Shown here: in pieces, positions 6,843 through 13,852 of the stretch
How positions within the stretch are numbered: position 1 is the first letter of the stretch
Layout: each line of letters begins with the position of its first letter
Virus record (IMG/VR): IMGVR_UViG_3300031974_002716
Span: 1-24,487 of that record
DNA from: a virus
Strand: one strand, 5' to 3'
Length of the DNA stretch: 24,487 bases
Made by a program: the position numbers and the translations under genes
The notes under the pieces: generated by a model
The model's input: only the letters and a program-made list of their open reading frames with translations
Databases searched by the model: none
Told to the model about the DNA's origin: nothing

Positions 6843-6990
6843 TTGCTGGTTTCTTTTTCTTTTTCTTTGCGCCAAATGTATATTCAATATTTTCGGTTAT
6901 AGCCCCCGATTCGCAAATTGTAATTTTATTTGTTTTCAACCATTCTTGTATTAATTTTTTGTCTTTATTGTCTATTAATTCTCTAGCCAT
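6832..6990 (-). CDS. 52-residue small protein with lysine-rich tail
   Basis: The frame starts at ATG 6990, overlapping the stop of kdsB (ATGGCTAG), and ends at TAA 6832, overlapping the ATG of the next gene. The product begins MARELIDNKDKKLIQEWLKT, continues with KITICESGAITENIEYTFG and ends in six lysines plus PANAK. I recall the same design (helix, TICE.G block, basic tail) next to this gene in marine T4-like phages. Function unknown; the tail suggests nucleic-acid contact. Both junctions are coupled, so it is almost surely real. Confidence 0.75.
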   Translation of the reverse strand: MARELIDNKDKKLIQEWLKTNKITICESGAITENIEYTFGAKKKKKKPANAK

Positions 6991-7651
6991 TGTTTTGTTC
7001 CCACCTTTCTAAATCTTGTGGAGTGTTTATTTCTATTCCGTTAAATTCAACTTCTACTACACCTATCTTCTGTCCATTTTGTATCCAACGTAGTTGTTCA
7101 AGTTTTTCGATATCTTCTTCTGCATATTTTTTACTGGTAGTATATACAATCTTTGCCTCTCTGTTGTAGCCATACACACCCAAGTGGTGATCACCGTATG
7201 TAAGACTTGCACGTAAGAACCAATGTGCTCTACCTCTGCTGTGTATCATTTTAACACTGTTTGGATCATTTCGCAAGTTAAAATCCATCGGTGTGTATGC
7301 AGTTGATACATCGCTGCGTTGTAGTTCGCTTTCAACTGCACGAATAATATCGCTTGTAATATCAGGCATATCGCCTTGTACATTGATATATCTATCATAT
7401 TGTAATACTTCATCAATGACTTGCATACAACGTTCTGTGCCGTTGTCTGCTTCATTAGTCATTAGACATTTGCCAGCACCCATATGATTGTAAATGTCTT
7501 GATGATCTGTTAAAACATATGTATCTAATCCTGTTGCAACACATTTATTATATACATGTTCAATCAATGGCACACCATTTAACTTGGCCATCATTTTAGC
7601 AGGAAATCTACTGCTGGCATATCTTGCGGGTATTAGTATTGCTGTTGTCAT
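6983..7651 (-). CDS. kdsB: CMP-Kdo synthetase (3-deoxy-manno-octulosonate cytidylyltransferase)
   Basis: The enzyme joins CTP and Kdo to give CMP-Kdo, the donor for Kdo transfer to lipid A or capsule lipid. Family blocks are all present: IPARYASSRFPAK (7-19), NGTERCMQV (70-78), NVQGDMP (90-96), DPNSVKMI (129-136), HLGVYGY (156-162) and a final NTPQDLERW (209-217). Length 222 is slightly below the usual 245-250. D94 of VQGD, a metal ligand in the family, is kept. The later VDTPEDL aspartate is Asn209 here (INTPQDL), which could alter metal use. The start overlaps the stop of kdsA (ATGA), so the two should be made together. Confidence 0.92.
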   Translation of the reverse strand: MTTAILIPARYASSRFPAKMMAKLNGVPLIEHVYNKCVATGLDTYVLTDHQDIYNHMGAGKCLMTNEADNGTERCMQVIDEVLQYDRYINVQGDMPDITSDIIRAVESELQRSDVSTAYTPMDFNLRNDPNSVKMIHSRGRAHWFLRASLTYGDHHLGVYGYNREAKIVYTTSKKYAEEDIEKLEQLRWIQNGQKIGVVEVEFNGIEINTPQDLERWEQNNG

Positions 7652-8418
7652 TGAAATCCTTTCACAGTTTGATTAATATGATATAAACGATGAACTGTTT
7701 GTGCAAAGTCTTCTAAGCGTAACATATTAGGTCCATCACTAGGAGCATTATCTGGATCAGGATGCACTTCTAAGAAGAAGTTATCAACGCCCATGCCAGC
7801 GGCAGCATTAGCAAGAGTTGGAACATAATCCCTATTCCCACCACTACTGTCACCTTGGCCTCCTGGCTTCTGGACTGAGTGTGTGACGTCAAATACCACA
7901 GGTACAGAAAAATTGTCACGCATATACTGGATGCCAGTAAAATCAGTGACCAAAGTATTATACCCAAAACTAGTTCCTCTTTCAGTTATCCAAACTTCTT
8001 TGGCACCTTCTGTTTTACTCAGTATACCTTTGACATCCCAAGGTGCTAGGAATTGTCCTTTTTTAATATTTATAATACAGTCCGACTTACATGCCTCAAC
8101 AATTAAGTCTGTTTGTCTACATAAAAATGCTGGTATTTGTAGGACATCAACTAAGTTATGACATCTACTTATTTGTCCTACTGTATGAACATCTGTAAGT
8201 AATTTAAATCCTGCGGCTTTTATCTTTTGAAAATGGGGTAACGTTTCACTAATGCCTAAGCCACGCTTACCTGACATACTAGTTCGATTTGCTTTGTCAT
8301 AACTTGCTTTGAAATAATATTCAATATCATATAAATCACAAATACGTTGGCATTCAGTTGCAATTTCCAAACTTTGTTCTAATGATTCGTGTTGACACGG
8401 ACCTGCTATAATTCTCAT
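7648..8418 (-). CDS. kdsA: Kdo-8-phosphate synthase, metal-dependent type
   Basis: The protein condenses phosphoenolpyruvate with arabinose-5-phosphate to Kdo-8-phosphate. Blocks: AGPCQHES (5-12), FKASYDKANRTS (36-47), TDVHTVGQ (75-82), IPAFLCRQTDL (95-105), NIKKGQFLAPWD (117-128), ERGTSFGY (146-153), FDVTHSVQKPGG (176-187) and EVHPDPDNAPSDGPN (217-231). Cys8, His180, Glu217 and Asp228 correspond to the metal ligands of the metal-dependent class, as in Aquifex; the E. coli class has Asn at the Cys place. At 256 residues it is a little short but complete. It overlaps an unknown 89-residue gene upstream and kdsB downstream. Neither KdsC phosphatase nor KdsD isomerase is seen here; the host probably supplies them. 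Confidence 0.95.
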   Translation of the reverse strand: MRIIAGPCQHESLEQSLEIATECQRICDLYDIEYYFKASYDKANRTSMSGKRGLGISETLPHFQKIKAAGFKLLTDVHTVGQISRCHNLVDVLQIPAFLCRQTDLIVEACKSDCIINIKKGQFLAPWDVKGILSKTEGAKEVWITERGTSFGYNTLVTDFTGIQYMRDNFSVPVVFDVTHSVQKPGGQGDSSGGNRDYVPTLANAAAGMGVDNFFLEVHPDPDNAPSDGPNMLRLEDFAQTVHRLYHINQTVKGFQ

Positions 8419-8684
8419 TGTGCATCCTTTATAAGATAGTAAGTTGTTACTAGTTTATCAAGTTGTTTCATCAAAGTTTTGTTTTGCAATGCTAATTCGC
8501 ATAAATCTTTCCAACTACCATAATCCAACAACTCGCCTTGTGCTCTTGCAACTGCGCCAGGGTCTCCGCCGATAATCCATTTTGGTTTAGTGTTATGAGG
8601 AGGATCTCGATACCTTGCCCAAACTACTCCGTTTGCACGTTCGTAAATCAATGCTTCACCCGGTATTAGTTTCTGATCCAACAC
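8415..8684 (-). CDS. Unknown 89-residue conserved protein
   Basis: Starts at GTG 8684 (a TTG one codon later is possible), inside the 3' end of the cupin gene, and ends with ATGA into kdsA. The protein opens PGEALIYERANGVVWARY, has a WIIGGDPGAVARA turn and a helical C-terminus. The opening looks like a short beta-hairpin module. I recall similar proteins in marine phages without a function. Its place between a cupin and kdsA is probably due to operon packing rather than pathway logic. Confidence 0.75.
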   Translation of the reverse strand: MLDQKLIPGEALIYERANGVVWARYRDPPHNTKPKWIIGGDPGAVARAQGELLDYGSWKDLCELALQNKTLMKQLDKLVTTYYLIKDAQ

Positions 8685-9009
8685 TTCTTCTCACTATATC
8701 ATTATGATTAAATTCTGCCCAGTATAGTTCAAACGCTACACCATCTTCCAGGCCTTCAAATTGATGAATAACACCTGGCTTTACTTGTGTAAAGTCTCCT
8801 GGTCCAAGAATAGTTTCATCTACTAGATCATAATCCTTTTGCCATACACGAACAAGCATTTTACCTGACTCAACAAAAAATCCATTCCATTTAAATCTGT
8901 GTTCATGCTCGCTACACTTGTAGCCACCTTTGAATTCGATACGGTGAAACTCTAATACACCGTTAGCGTGGATAAGTTCAGTTTGTCCCCAAATCTTTCC
9001 TGCTTTCAT
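8656..9009 (-). CDS. Single-domain cupin
   Basis: A 117-residue small beta-barrel protein. Cupin motif 1 is seen as H35-E-H37 in CSEHEHRFKWNGFFVESG and motif 2 as PGDFTQVKPGVIHQFEG with H82. These His residues normally hold a metal. Overall it resembles the sugar-isomerase or ectoine-type small cupins, and many phage cupins are uncharacterised. A good AGGAG ribosome site precedes ATG 9009. It lies just before the kdsA-kdsB block, so a sugar-phosphate or sugar-nucleotide substrate is plausible but not shown. Confidence 0.85.
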   Translation of the reverse strand: MKAGKIWGQTELIHANGVLEFHRIEFKGGYKCSEHEHRFKWNGFFVESGKMLVRVWQKDYDLVDETILGPGDFTQVKPGVIHQFEGLEDGVAFELYWAEFNHNDIVRRSVGSETNTG

Positions 9010-9018
9010 TTTACTCTC

Positions 9019-9525
9019 CTATAGTAACTTTCCAAAGTCTATAACTTCGCATTGTCTGCTTATATCCTTAACAAAAAATGCACACAGTGGTTCTTTGCCT
9101 GTAGTAACAGGTACACTTAACAATTGCCCATTTTTCATTTTAGGAACATACCATTTTACATCATTGTAAAAATTTACAGTTTCTATTTTTCCAAATTTTG
9201 GTTGATAACTATTAAGAGGATTAAACAAAAATGCTTCAAATCCTCTTTCGTTTAAACTGGTCAGTGGTAGTACTTCTAAGTCGCTACCTGCTTGACTACA
9301 CCCAACTGCAATACACCAATCTAATGGCATAGTAATTTCATGTCCATTAATTTCTAAAACTACTGCTGGCGAATTAAAACTTTCTAAAAATATTAAAGGG
9401 TTAAAGAAAAAATCTGGATCTTGAGGTGTGCTATTATCTAAAACGGCAAATCTCATTGTATCGTCGACTTCATCTGGTAATGCATTTAAGTTAAATGTTT
9501 CATTATCTAAAGTTAGTATATTCAT
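9019..9525 (-). CDS. Conserved 168-residue protein downstream of uvsW
   Basis: The ATG directly follows the UvsW stop (TAAATG). The middle and C-terminus show strongly ordered blocks: ITMPLDWCIAVGCSQAGSDL, EVLPLTSLNERGFEAFLFNP, VKWYVPKMKNGQLL and ISRQCEVIDFGKLL. I recall these blocks almost unchanged in many T4-like cyanophages, always without a function. No catalytic signature is known to me. High conservation of Trp, Cys and the MPLDWC segment suggests a defined binding role. The position next to uvsW suggests DNA metabolism, but the evidence is only neighbourhood. Confidence 0.85.
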   Translation of the reverse strand: MNILTLDNETFNLNALPDEVDDTMRFAVLDNSTPQDPDFFFNPLIFLESFNSPAVVLEINGHEITMPLDWCIAVGCSQAGSDLEVLPLTSLNERGFEAFLFNPLNSYQPKFGKIETVNFYNDVKWYVPKMKNGQLLSVPVTTGKEPLCAFFVKDISRQCEVIDFGKLL

Positions 9526-10989
9526 TTAATTCCAATCTACTTTTTCTATTGTAAATGGATACTGCGCCTCTTTGTAAAACTTTTTACGTTGAGTAAGGTG
9601 CCGCTTCGCAAACTTACAAGTGCTTGTAAGATCCCATATTTGAACGAAGTCTTTGTCCTTTGCCTTTCTTACGCCTCTGCCTATACTTTGAATAACTCTA
9701 ACAAAAGACTTTCCTGGTTCAATAAGTACAAGGTTAAAAATACGAGGAATATTAATACCAACAGCAGCGACACCATAAGTGGCAATAACCACTTGATTAT
9801 CTGACGTGTTGATTTCGTCATACGCATCTTTTCTATCCTTTAGTTTAACATCGCCTTTTACAAATGTCGATCCTGGTATAAGTTCTTGTAGCATTTCGCC
9901 TGCGCTAATTCTGTCTACAAGTATAAGTGTGTTGCCTGATTCTTTTACGCTGTTTAATAATTTGCCTATGTATTCAATTCTTTTTGTATTAGTTGTTAAA
10001 TATTTTAATTCTTCTTGATAATTGCTGTGTGCTACCGTGTCTAATAATTGTACAATATTAACATGTACTTGTGATAACACACCTTTGTCTTGTAATTCTT
10101 TTGCTGATATTTCACCAATAACTGGACCTAGACTAGCGTGAATACTTTCAAACTCAAACTTTTCTTTCGGTATTGTGCCTGTAAGTCCCCAACGTATTGG
10201 TGCATTACGTAAGTTGCGTGTAAGCAAATTCTTTAGCACTTCGGCTTTTGCTTGGTGAACTTCGTCTACAATAACAGTGCTCACACCATCTAAGAACTCT
10301 GCAAGTGATAACACTGCTTCTCCGTCCTTGTGCTTCTTGTCAAGTATATTCAAACTTTGCCAAGTGCAGATGGTGTGAGTCTTACCTAACTCTTTTCTAT
10401 CTCCAAAATAAACGCCTGCATCTAACCCGCAGTTTATATAGTCTTCTTCGGTTTGTGTAACAAGACTTTTGTTTGGTACAATAACTAAACTACGTCCATA
10501 TTTTTCACTCATATGACTTAGTGTTGCTGTGGTAATAGTCTTACCAGCGCCAGTAGCAATTTGCTGTAGGCTTTGTGGATTTTTTGCAAAGTTATTGATT
10601 GCATCAACTTGGTAATCTCGCAGAATAATTTCTTCACCTTCTGCAGGATGTCCCTTAGGCCAACGCACACCCTGGTCAGCCCAATAACGTTCTGTTACTT
10701 GTGGAAATTTTAAATCAATAGGATGACGTCTATCTTCAATATCAACTATTTGTACTTTGTTTTTTTCGAGTACTTCGCTAACCACGTCAAGGTGATTCAC
10801 ATAGCCAGTACCGCCAATGCCAAAGAACGCAACTTTGCCGTCCCAACGTCCTAGTTTATACTGCGGCATATATCTTGCATACGGCACATCAAACTTGAGA
10901 GCATTTGATAACTTCCGCCGTACATCAACATCTAGTCCTTCTAGTTTGATGTTTACTTCATCCTCAATTATAAGTTTGCAAGTTGGCAA
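9526..10989 (-). CDS. uvsW: UvsW RNA-DNA/DNA helicase
   Basis: A 487-residue superfamily 2 helicase. UvsW in T4 unwinds R-loops and branched DNA and shuts off origin replication in favour of recombination replication. Residues 1-100 form the substrate-binding N-terminal domain (YKLGRWDGKVAFFG). Motifs: LRDYQ (123-127), ATGAGKT (145-151, Walker A), VDEVH (241-245, DExH), LTGTIP (269-274), ATYGVAAVGINIP (403-415) and QSIGRGVRK (434-442, arginine fingers). The start is TTG 10989, embedded in the end of the preceding gene with a 26-base overlap. A candidate sigma-70-type promoter lies at 11162-11190. The family and orthology are clear. Confidence 0.96.
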   Translation of the reverse strand: MPTCKLIIEDEVNIKLEGLDVDVRRKLSNALKFDVPYARYMPQYKLGRWDGKVAFFGIGGTGYVNHLDVVSEVLEKNKVQIVDIEDRRHPIDLKFPQVTERYWADQGVRWPKGHPAEGEEIILRDYQVDAINNFAKNPQSLQQIATGAGKTITTATLSHMSEKYGRSLVIVPNKSLVTQTEEDYINCGLDAGVYFGDRKELGKTHTICTWQSLNILDKKHKDGEAVLSLAEFLDGVSTVIVDEVHQAKAEVLKNLLTRNLRNAPIRWGLTGTIPKEKFEFESIHASLGPVIGEISAKELQDKGVLSQVHVNIVQLLDTVAHSNYQEELKYLTTNTKRIEYIGKLLNSVKESGNTLILVDRISAGEMLQELIPGSTFVKGDVKLKDRKDAYDEINTSDNQVVIATYGVAAVGINIPRIFNLVLIEPGKSFVRVIQSIGRGVRKAKDKDFVQIWDLTSTCKFAKRHLTQRKKFYKEAQYPFTIEKVDWN

Positions 10990-12124
10990 GATTATATCCT
11001 TTAAAAAACATATTTTCCATGTTATCGACCATTATATAACAATCGCAATTATACACACAAAACGTTGACACAAATTTATTTGATCTCATACTAGTTAACG
11101 ATAATGCACAAACCGGTTTAAAATTAGATTTCAATAAAATTTTTGGAAGTTTTGTCTTTTTAATATACACTACTTTTGTTTTATTGTCAACCCAGTTGTT
11201 TAATTGTTTTTGTTTTACATAATCATTTAATGGCATATTTTTAATATTAGTATTATCTGCTCTAAATAAAACACTTTGTTCTTTATTTTTAACAAATCCT
11301 ACTGTTGCTTCATAAATGCATTTTACTTGTTCAAACATATTATCTTCATCAACTAAAACAATAATTGGATATCTATTTAACTCATTTAAACTTTTGAATA
11401 TATCTTGTACAGAGTTTTCTTCAGGATTTATATATAATAATTGATTGTCTCTAAATGCAATTTTATCAGTTAAATTTTGTATAGGCCTTTGTGTTATTGC
11501 ATAACTATATCTTATTGCGTTATCTGCATTTTGAACGTAATTTTTTGTTGATGTATATTCTATATTACATAATTGGTTTTCTGCAGATAAGAACGGAATA
11601 TAATTAAATAGGTTTTCTTTTATAATTTTTTGTTCTTTATAGATTGTTAAGACAGTGTCATCTATTTCAAAGTTTTTAAAACATTCTACAATTTGATATA
11701 CATTGTCTTTATCTAATCTAAAATAATGCTCATGACTTCCTTTTACATGATAATATTGTTTATATCCTATTTGGTATCTTAGTTTATCTATACGCATAAT
11801 ATGTTTTTTACTAAATGGAAATCTAATCTTAATCCATTTCCAGTCAGATTTAAAAGATTCGTATACAGCGTTAGGTCCTAGGTCGTCTACAATCTTTATA
11901 TATTTTTTACGATCGATTTGTCTTAGAGGAATCTTAGGTTCTATATTATCTGAAATATCTACAAATTCTTTTACCTTTTTTACAACTAGGTTATATTGTC
12001 TATCTGTTAAAGCAATGCCTCTTACAGTTTGTTTGTATATACTGAAGTATATGGCATTATTAGATTTCAATGAATCCAAGTGAGTATTACAAACATACTC
12101 TAAGTAATCTTCTATATATGTCAT
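10964..12124 (-). CDS. Unknown 386-residue protein coupled to uvsW
   Basis: The frame is taken from ATG 12124; a TTG two codons earlier is less likely. It has no Walker motif. Residues 69-80 (QIDRKKYIKIVD) and 97-106 (WIKIRFPFSK) precede a YYHVKGSHEHYFRL segment. The WIKIRFPF strand looks slightly like the HARP-type substrate domains found in front of some SWI/SNF helicases, but this is a weak eye match. The second half reads like a degenerate nucleotide-binding fold (YPIIVLVDED, near 255). Its end overlaps uvsW by 26 bases, so UvsW may be its partner. A perfect TTGACA-17-TATAGT promoter sits directly in front, with no room for a leader. I do not recognise a named family. Confidence 0.85.
   Translation of the reverse strand: MTYIEDYLEYVCNTHLDSLKSNNAIYFSIYKQTVRGIALTDRQYNLVVKKVKEFVDISDNIEPKIPLRQIDRKKYIKIVDDLGPNAVYESFKSDWKWIKIRFPFSKKHIMRIDKLRYQIGYKQYYHVKGSHEHYFRLDKDNVYQIVECFKNFEIDDTVLTIYKEQKIIKENLFNYIPFLSAENQLCNIEYTSTKNYVQNADNAIRYSYAITQRPIQNLTDKIAFRDNQLLYINPEENSVQDIFKSLNELNRYPIIVLVDEDNMFEQVKCIYEATVGFVKNKEQSVLFRADNTNIKNMPLNDYVKQKQLNNWVDNKTKVVYIKKTKLPKILLKSNFKPVCALSLTSMRSNKFVSTFCVYNCDCYIMVDNMENMFFKGYNLANLQTYN
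11162..11190 (-). promoter_or_regulatory. Candidate sigma-70-type promoter upstream of uvsW
   Basis: Minus-strand TTGACA (11190-11185), a 17-base spacer and TATATT (11167-11162). Expected start near 11155, about 165 bases before the UvsW TTG, inside the coding region of the gene before it. The match is as good as the promoters that lie between genes. Confidence 0.5.
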
Positions 12125-12129
12125 ACACA

Positions 12130-12158
12130 ACTATAACATTTTATAATTGAGATGTCAA
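12130..12158 (-). promoter_or_regulatory. Sigma-70-type promoter of the 386-residue gene
   Basis: Minus-strand TTGACA (12158-12153), 17 bases, TATAGT (12135-12130). Only five bases separate the -10 box from ATG 12124, so the transcript would begin at or inside the start codon. It overlaps the last codons of the glycosyltransferase gene 12141-12995. Confidence 0.75.
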
Positions 12159-12995
12159 GAACTTCAATGGAATACCTTTGGAAATTTCTTCAATAGTATA
12201 TTCTGTCCAAGCATAGTCATTCAACCATTGTTGTCGATTAGGTTTATTAGGAGAATTTATATTAGACAAATCGGTATTACCCACATCATATGCAAGACTG
12301 CTTGGGCCACAAAACACAGGAACACCTGCTATAATTGCTTGAGGACCTGGATTACTACTCCAACTTATTACAGCATGACAGTCTTTAAAACTTAGATTAA
12401 AATCATCGTAAGTGTTATCTAATTTTATAGGATCGTCTCTATATACATTTTGATATTGACGCTCTATTGCATCTAATCTGCATCTAGGATGAGGTCTAAA
12501 CACAATAGGTAGATCTGTGTGCTTTTGTATAGTTTCAATAGTTGTCATTACCCATTCGCTCATACGTGGCATACTTTTCCATTGTAAACTTTTATCATGT
12601 TGTCCACAGATTAATATATGATCGCCTTTGTCTCTCCACGAACGCAACTTTAATCCTAATTGTTGAGAACGCTCATTTGTATTGTTTTTTGGAGCAAAAT
12701 ATGCATCACGATTTATTCCGTTTAGTCCTACTTTCCAAGTTTCTCCTCTTTGGATGCCACCTACTTCTAATACAATAATCGGCTTGTTTTTACGTATGCA
12801 AGATTCCCAAATATCCTTATTTCTTGACATTCTTCCATGGAAAAGAACACTCCAAATAACATGTATATCTGCATCGTCAACAGTTCTTACACTATCAAGT
12901 ATAACATGTCCTGCTGATTTAACACTTTCTTTGAACGCAGAAAAAACAGGTCTACTGTTCAATGCACCATATTCTTCCCATATTTTAAATTTCAT
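12141..12995 (-). CDS. GT-B glycosyltransferase of the capsule/Kdo-transferase (KpsC/KpsS-like) type
   Basis: A 284-residue protein. The C-terminal half carries FRPHPRCR (166-173), SWSSNPGPQAIIAGVPVF (211-228) and a downstream substrate-loop region, the layout of KpsC/KpsS-type and related polysaccharide transferases, which hold CMP-Kdo or nucleotide-polyol donors. The N-terminal half is a Rossmann-like fold with GGIQRGETWKVGLNG (79-93). It is related by eye to the proteins at 13840-14769 and to the C-terminal half of 14756-16468. CMP-Kdo supply by the kdsA-kdsB pair makes Kdo transfer attractive, but this is inference. A GGAG ribosome site and TTAAATA late-type element precede the ATG. A wbbB-like or glycerophosphotransferase role is an alternative. 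Confidence 0.8.
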   Translation of the reverse strand: MKFKIWEEYGALNSRPVFSAFKESVKSAGHVILDSVRTVDDADIHVIWSVLFHGRMSRNKDIWESCIRKNKPIIVLEVGGIQRGETWKVGLNGINRDAYFAPKNNTNERSQQLGLKLRSWRDKGDHILICGQHDKSLQWKSMPRMSEWVMTTIETIQKHTDLPIVFRPHPRCRLDAIERQYQNVYRDDPIKLDNTYDDFNLSFKDCHAVISWSSNPGPQAIIAGVPVFCGPSSLAYDVGNTDLSNINSPNKPNRQQWLNDYAWTEYTIEEISKGIPLKFLTSQL

Positions 12996-12997
12996 TA

Positions 12998-13020
12998 TTA
13001 AATACTCCAGTAGTATTTAA
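12998..13020. promoter_or_regulatory. Palindromic divergent late-type promoter
   Basis: A 9-base inverted repeat (TTAAATACT ... AGTATTTAA) around the 5-base loop CCAGT. Each arm gives TTAAATA, one mismatch from the core of the T4 late element TATAAATA, on its own strand. They would drive the minus gene at 12995 and the plus gene at 13034. The GGAG ribosome site of the minus gene lies at the loop. No other sequence separates the two genes. Confidence 0.5.
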
Positions 13021-13033
13021 CAAGGATAAAAAA

Positions 13034-13852
13034 GTGCCAACAATTTCTTTTGTATCAACATTTCATAAACCTGTATTAGATTTATATGGACAACGTTTTA
13101 TTGATAGTTTTAGCAAAAACGTCGATAAAGATATAAATCTTTATTTGTATGCAGAGGATTGTATTCCAAAAACAAACGATAGTAGAATTAAAATATTAAA
13201 CCAAAAAGAAGAATTACCAAAATTAGTTGCATTTAAACAGCGTTGGAAAGATGTACCTAAAGCAAATGGTAAATGTCCGTGGCCTGAAAGACGGCCGAGA
13301 GATCATCATAAAGAATTTAAATGGCATGCAATACGATTTGCTAACAAAGTATATGCAGTATTTGATGCAGCAGAACGTTGTGATACAGATTGGATTGTTT
13401 GGTTAGATGCTGATACATTTGTACATTCGCCTGTGACATACAACGACTTGCAAAAATTTACACCCGAACGTGCATGGATGAGTTATTTAGGTAGAGGACG
13501 TAAATGGCCTGAGTGTGGTTTTTATGGCATTAACCTAAAGTCTAAACCGGGTAGGTGGTTTTTAAAAAAGTTTGAGGGTGTGTACGAAGAAGCAGAAAAC
13601 GGTATTTTTAAAATGGAAGAATGGCACGATAGTTTTGTGTTTGAAGAAGTTCGTAAAAAGGTACAAGCCAAATTCGACGGATTTCCATATTATAATATAA
13701 GCGGCAATTTAATCAATGGCGAAGGACATCCGTTTATCAACAGCGACTTAGGAAAATATTTTGATCATTTAAAAGGTGATAGAAAAGATGTTGGAAAGAG
13801 TAGTAAGCCTAAAGATTTAATTGTAAAGCGTAATGAAAATTATTGGCAATAA
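13034..13852 (+). CDS. GT-A glycosyltransferase, plus strand
   Basis: The 272-residue product shows a DxD metal/nucleotide-sugar motif in WIVWLDADTFV (near residues 121-131) after a conserved FKWHAIRFANKVYAVFDAA helix. YLGRGRKWPECGFYGINL follows, which looks like the acceptor region. This layout fits a GT-A transferase, but I cannot place it in a numbered CAZy family. The start is GTG 13034 with an AAGGAT ribosome site eight bases before. The 3' end overlaps the convergent gene 13840-14769 by 13 bases. It is the only plus-strand gene in the glycan block, so it may be expressed at another time than its neighbours. Confidence 0.8.
   Translation: MPTISFVSTFHKPVLDLYGQRFIDSFSKNVDKDINLYLYAEDCIPKTNDSRIKILNQKEELPKLVAFKQRWKDVPKANGKCPWPERRPRDHHKEFKWHAIRFANKVYAVFDAAERCDTDWIVWLDADTFVHSPVTYNDLQKFTPERAWMSYLGRGRKWPECGFYGINLKSKPGRWFLKKFEGVYEEAENGIFKMEEWHDSFVFEEVRKKVQAKFDGFPYYNISGNLINGEGHPFINSDLGKYFDHLKGDRKDVGKSSKPKDLIVKRNENYWQ

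Noticed and set aside
8067-8074. An exact TATAAATA on the minus strand inside kdsA
   Set aside because: It is in the middle of conserved coding sequence, with no gene start in useful distance except kdsB about 420 bases away; such 8-mers occur by chance in AT-rich DNA.
11064-11092. A TTGACA-17-ATACTA pattern on the plus strand
   Set aside because: No plus-strand gene follows, the -10 match is poor, and it lies inside the coding region of the 386-residue protein.
13840-13852. Possible terminator between the converging glycosyltransferase genes
   Set aside because: The genes overlap and I found no stem-loop followed by a T run there.
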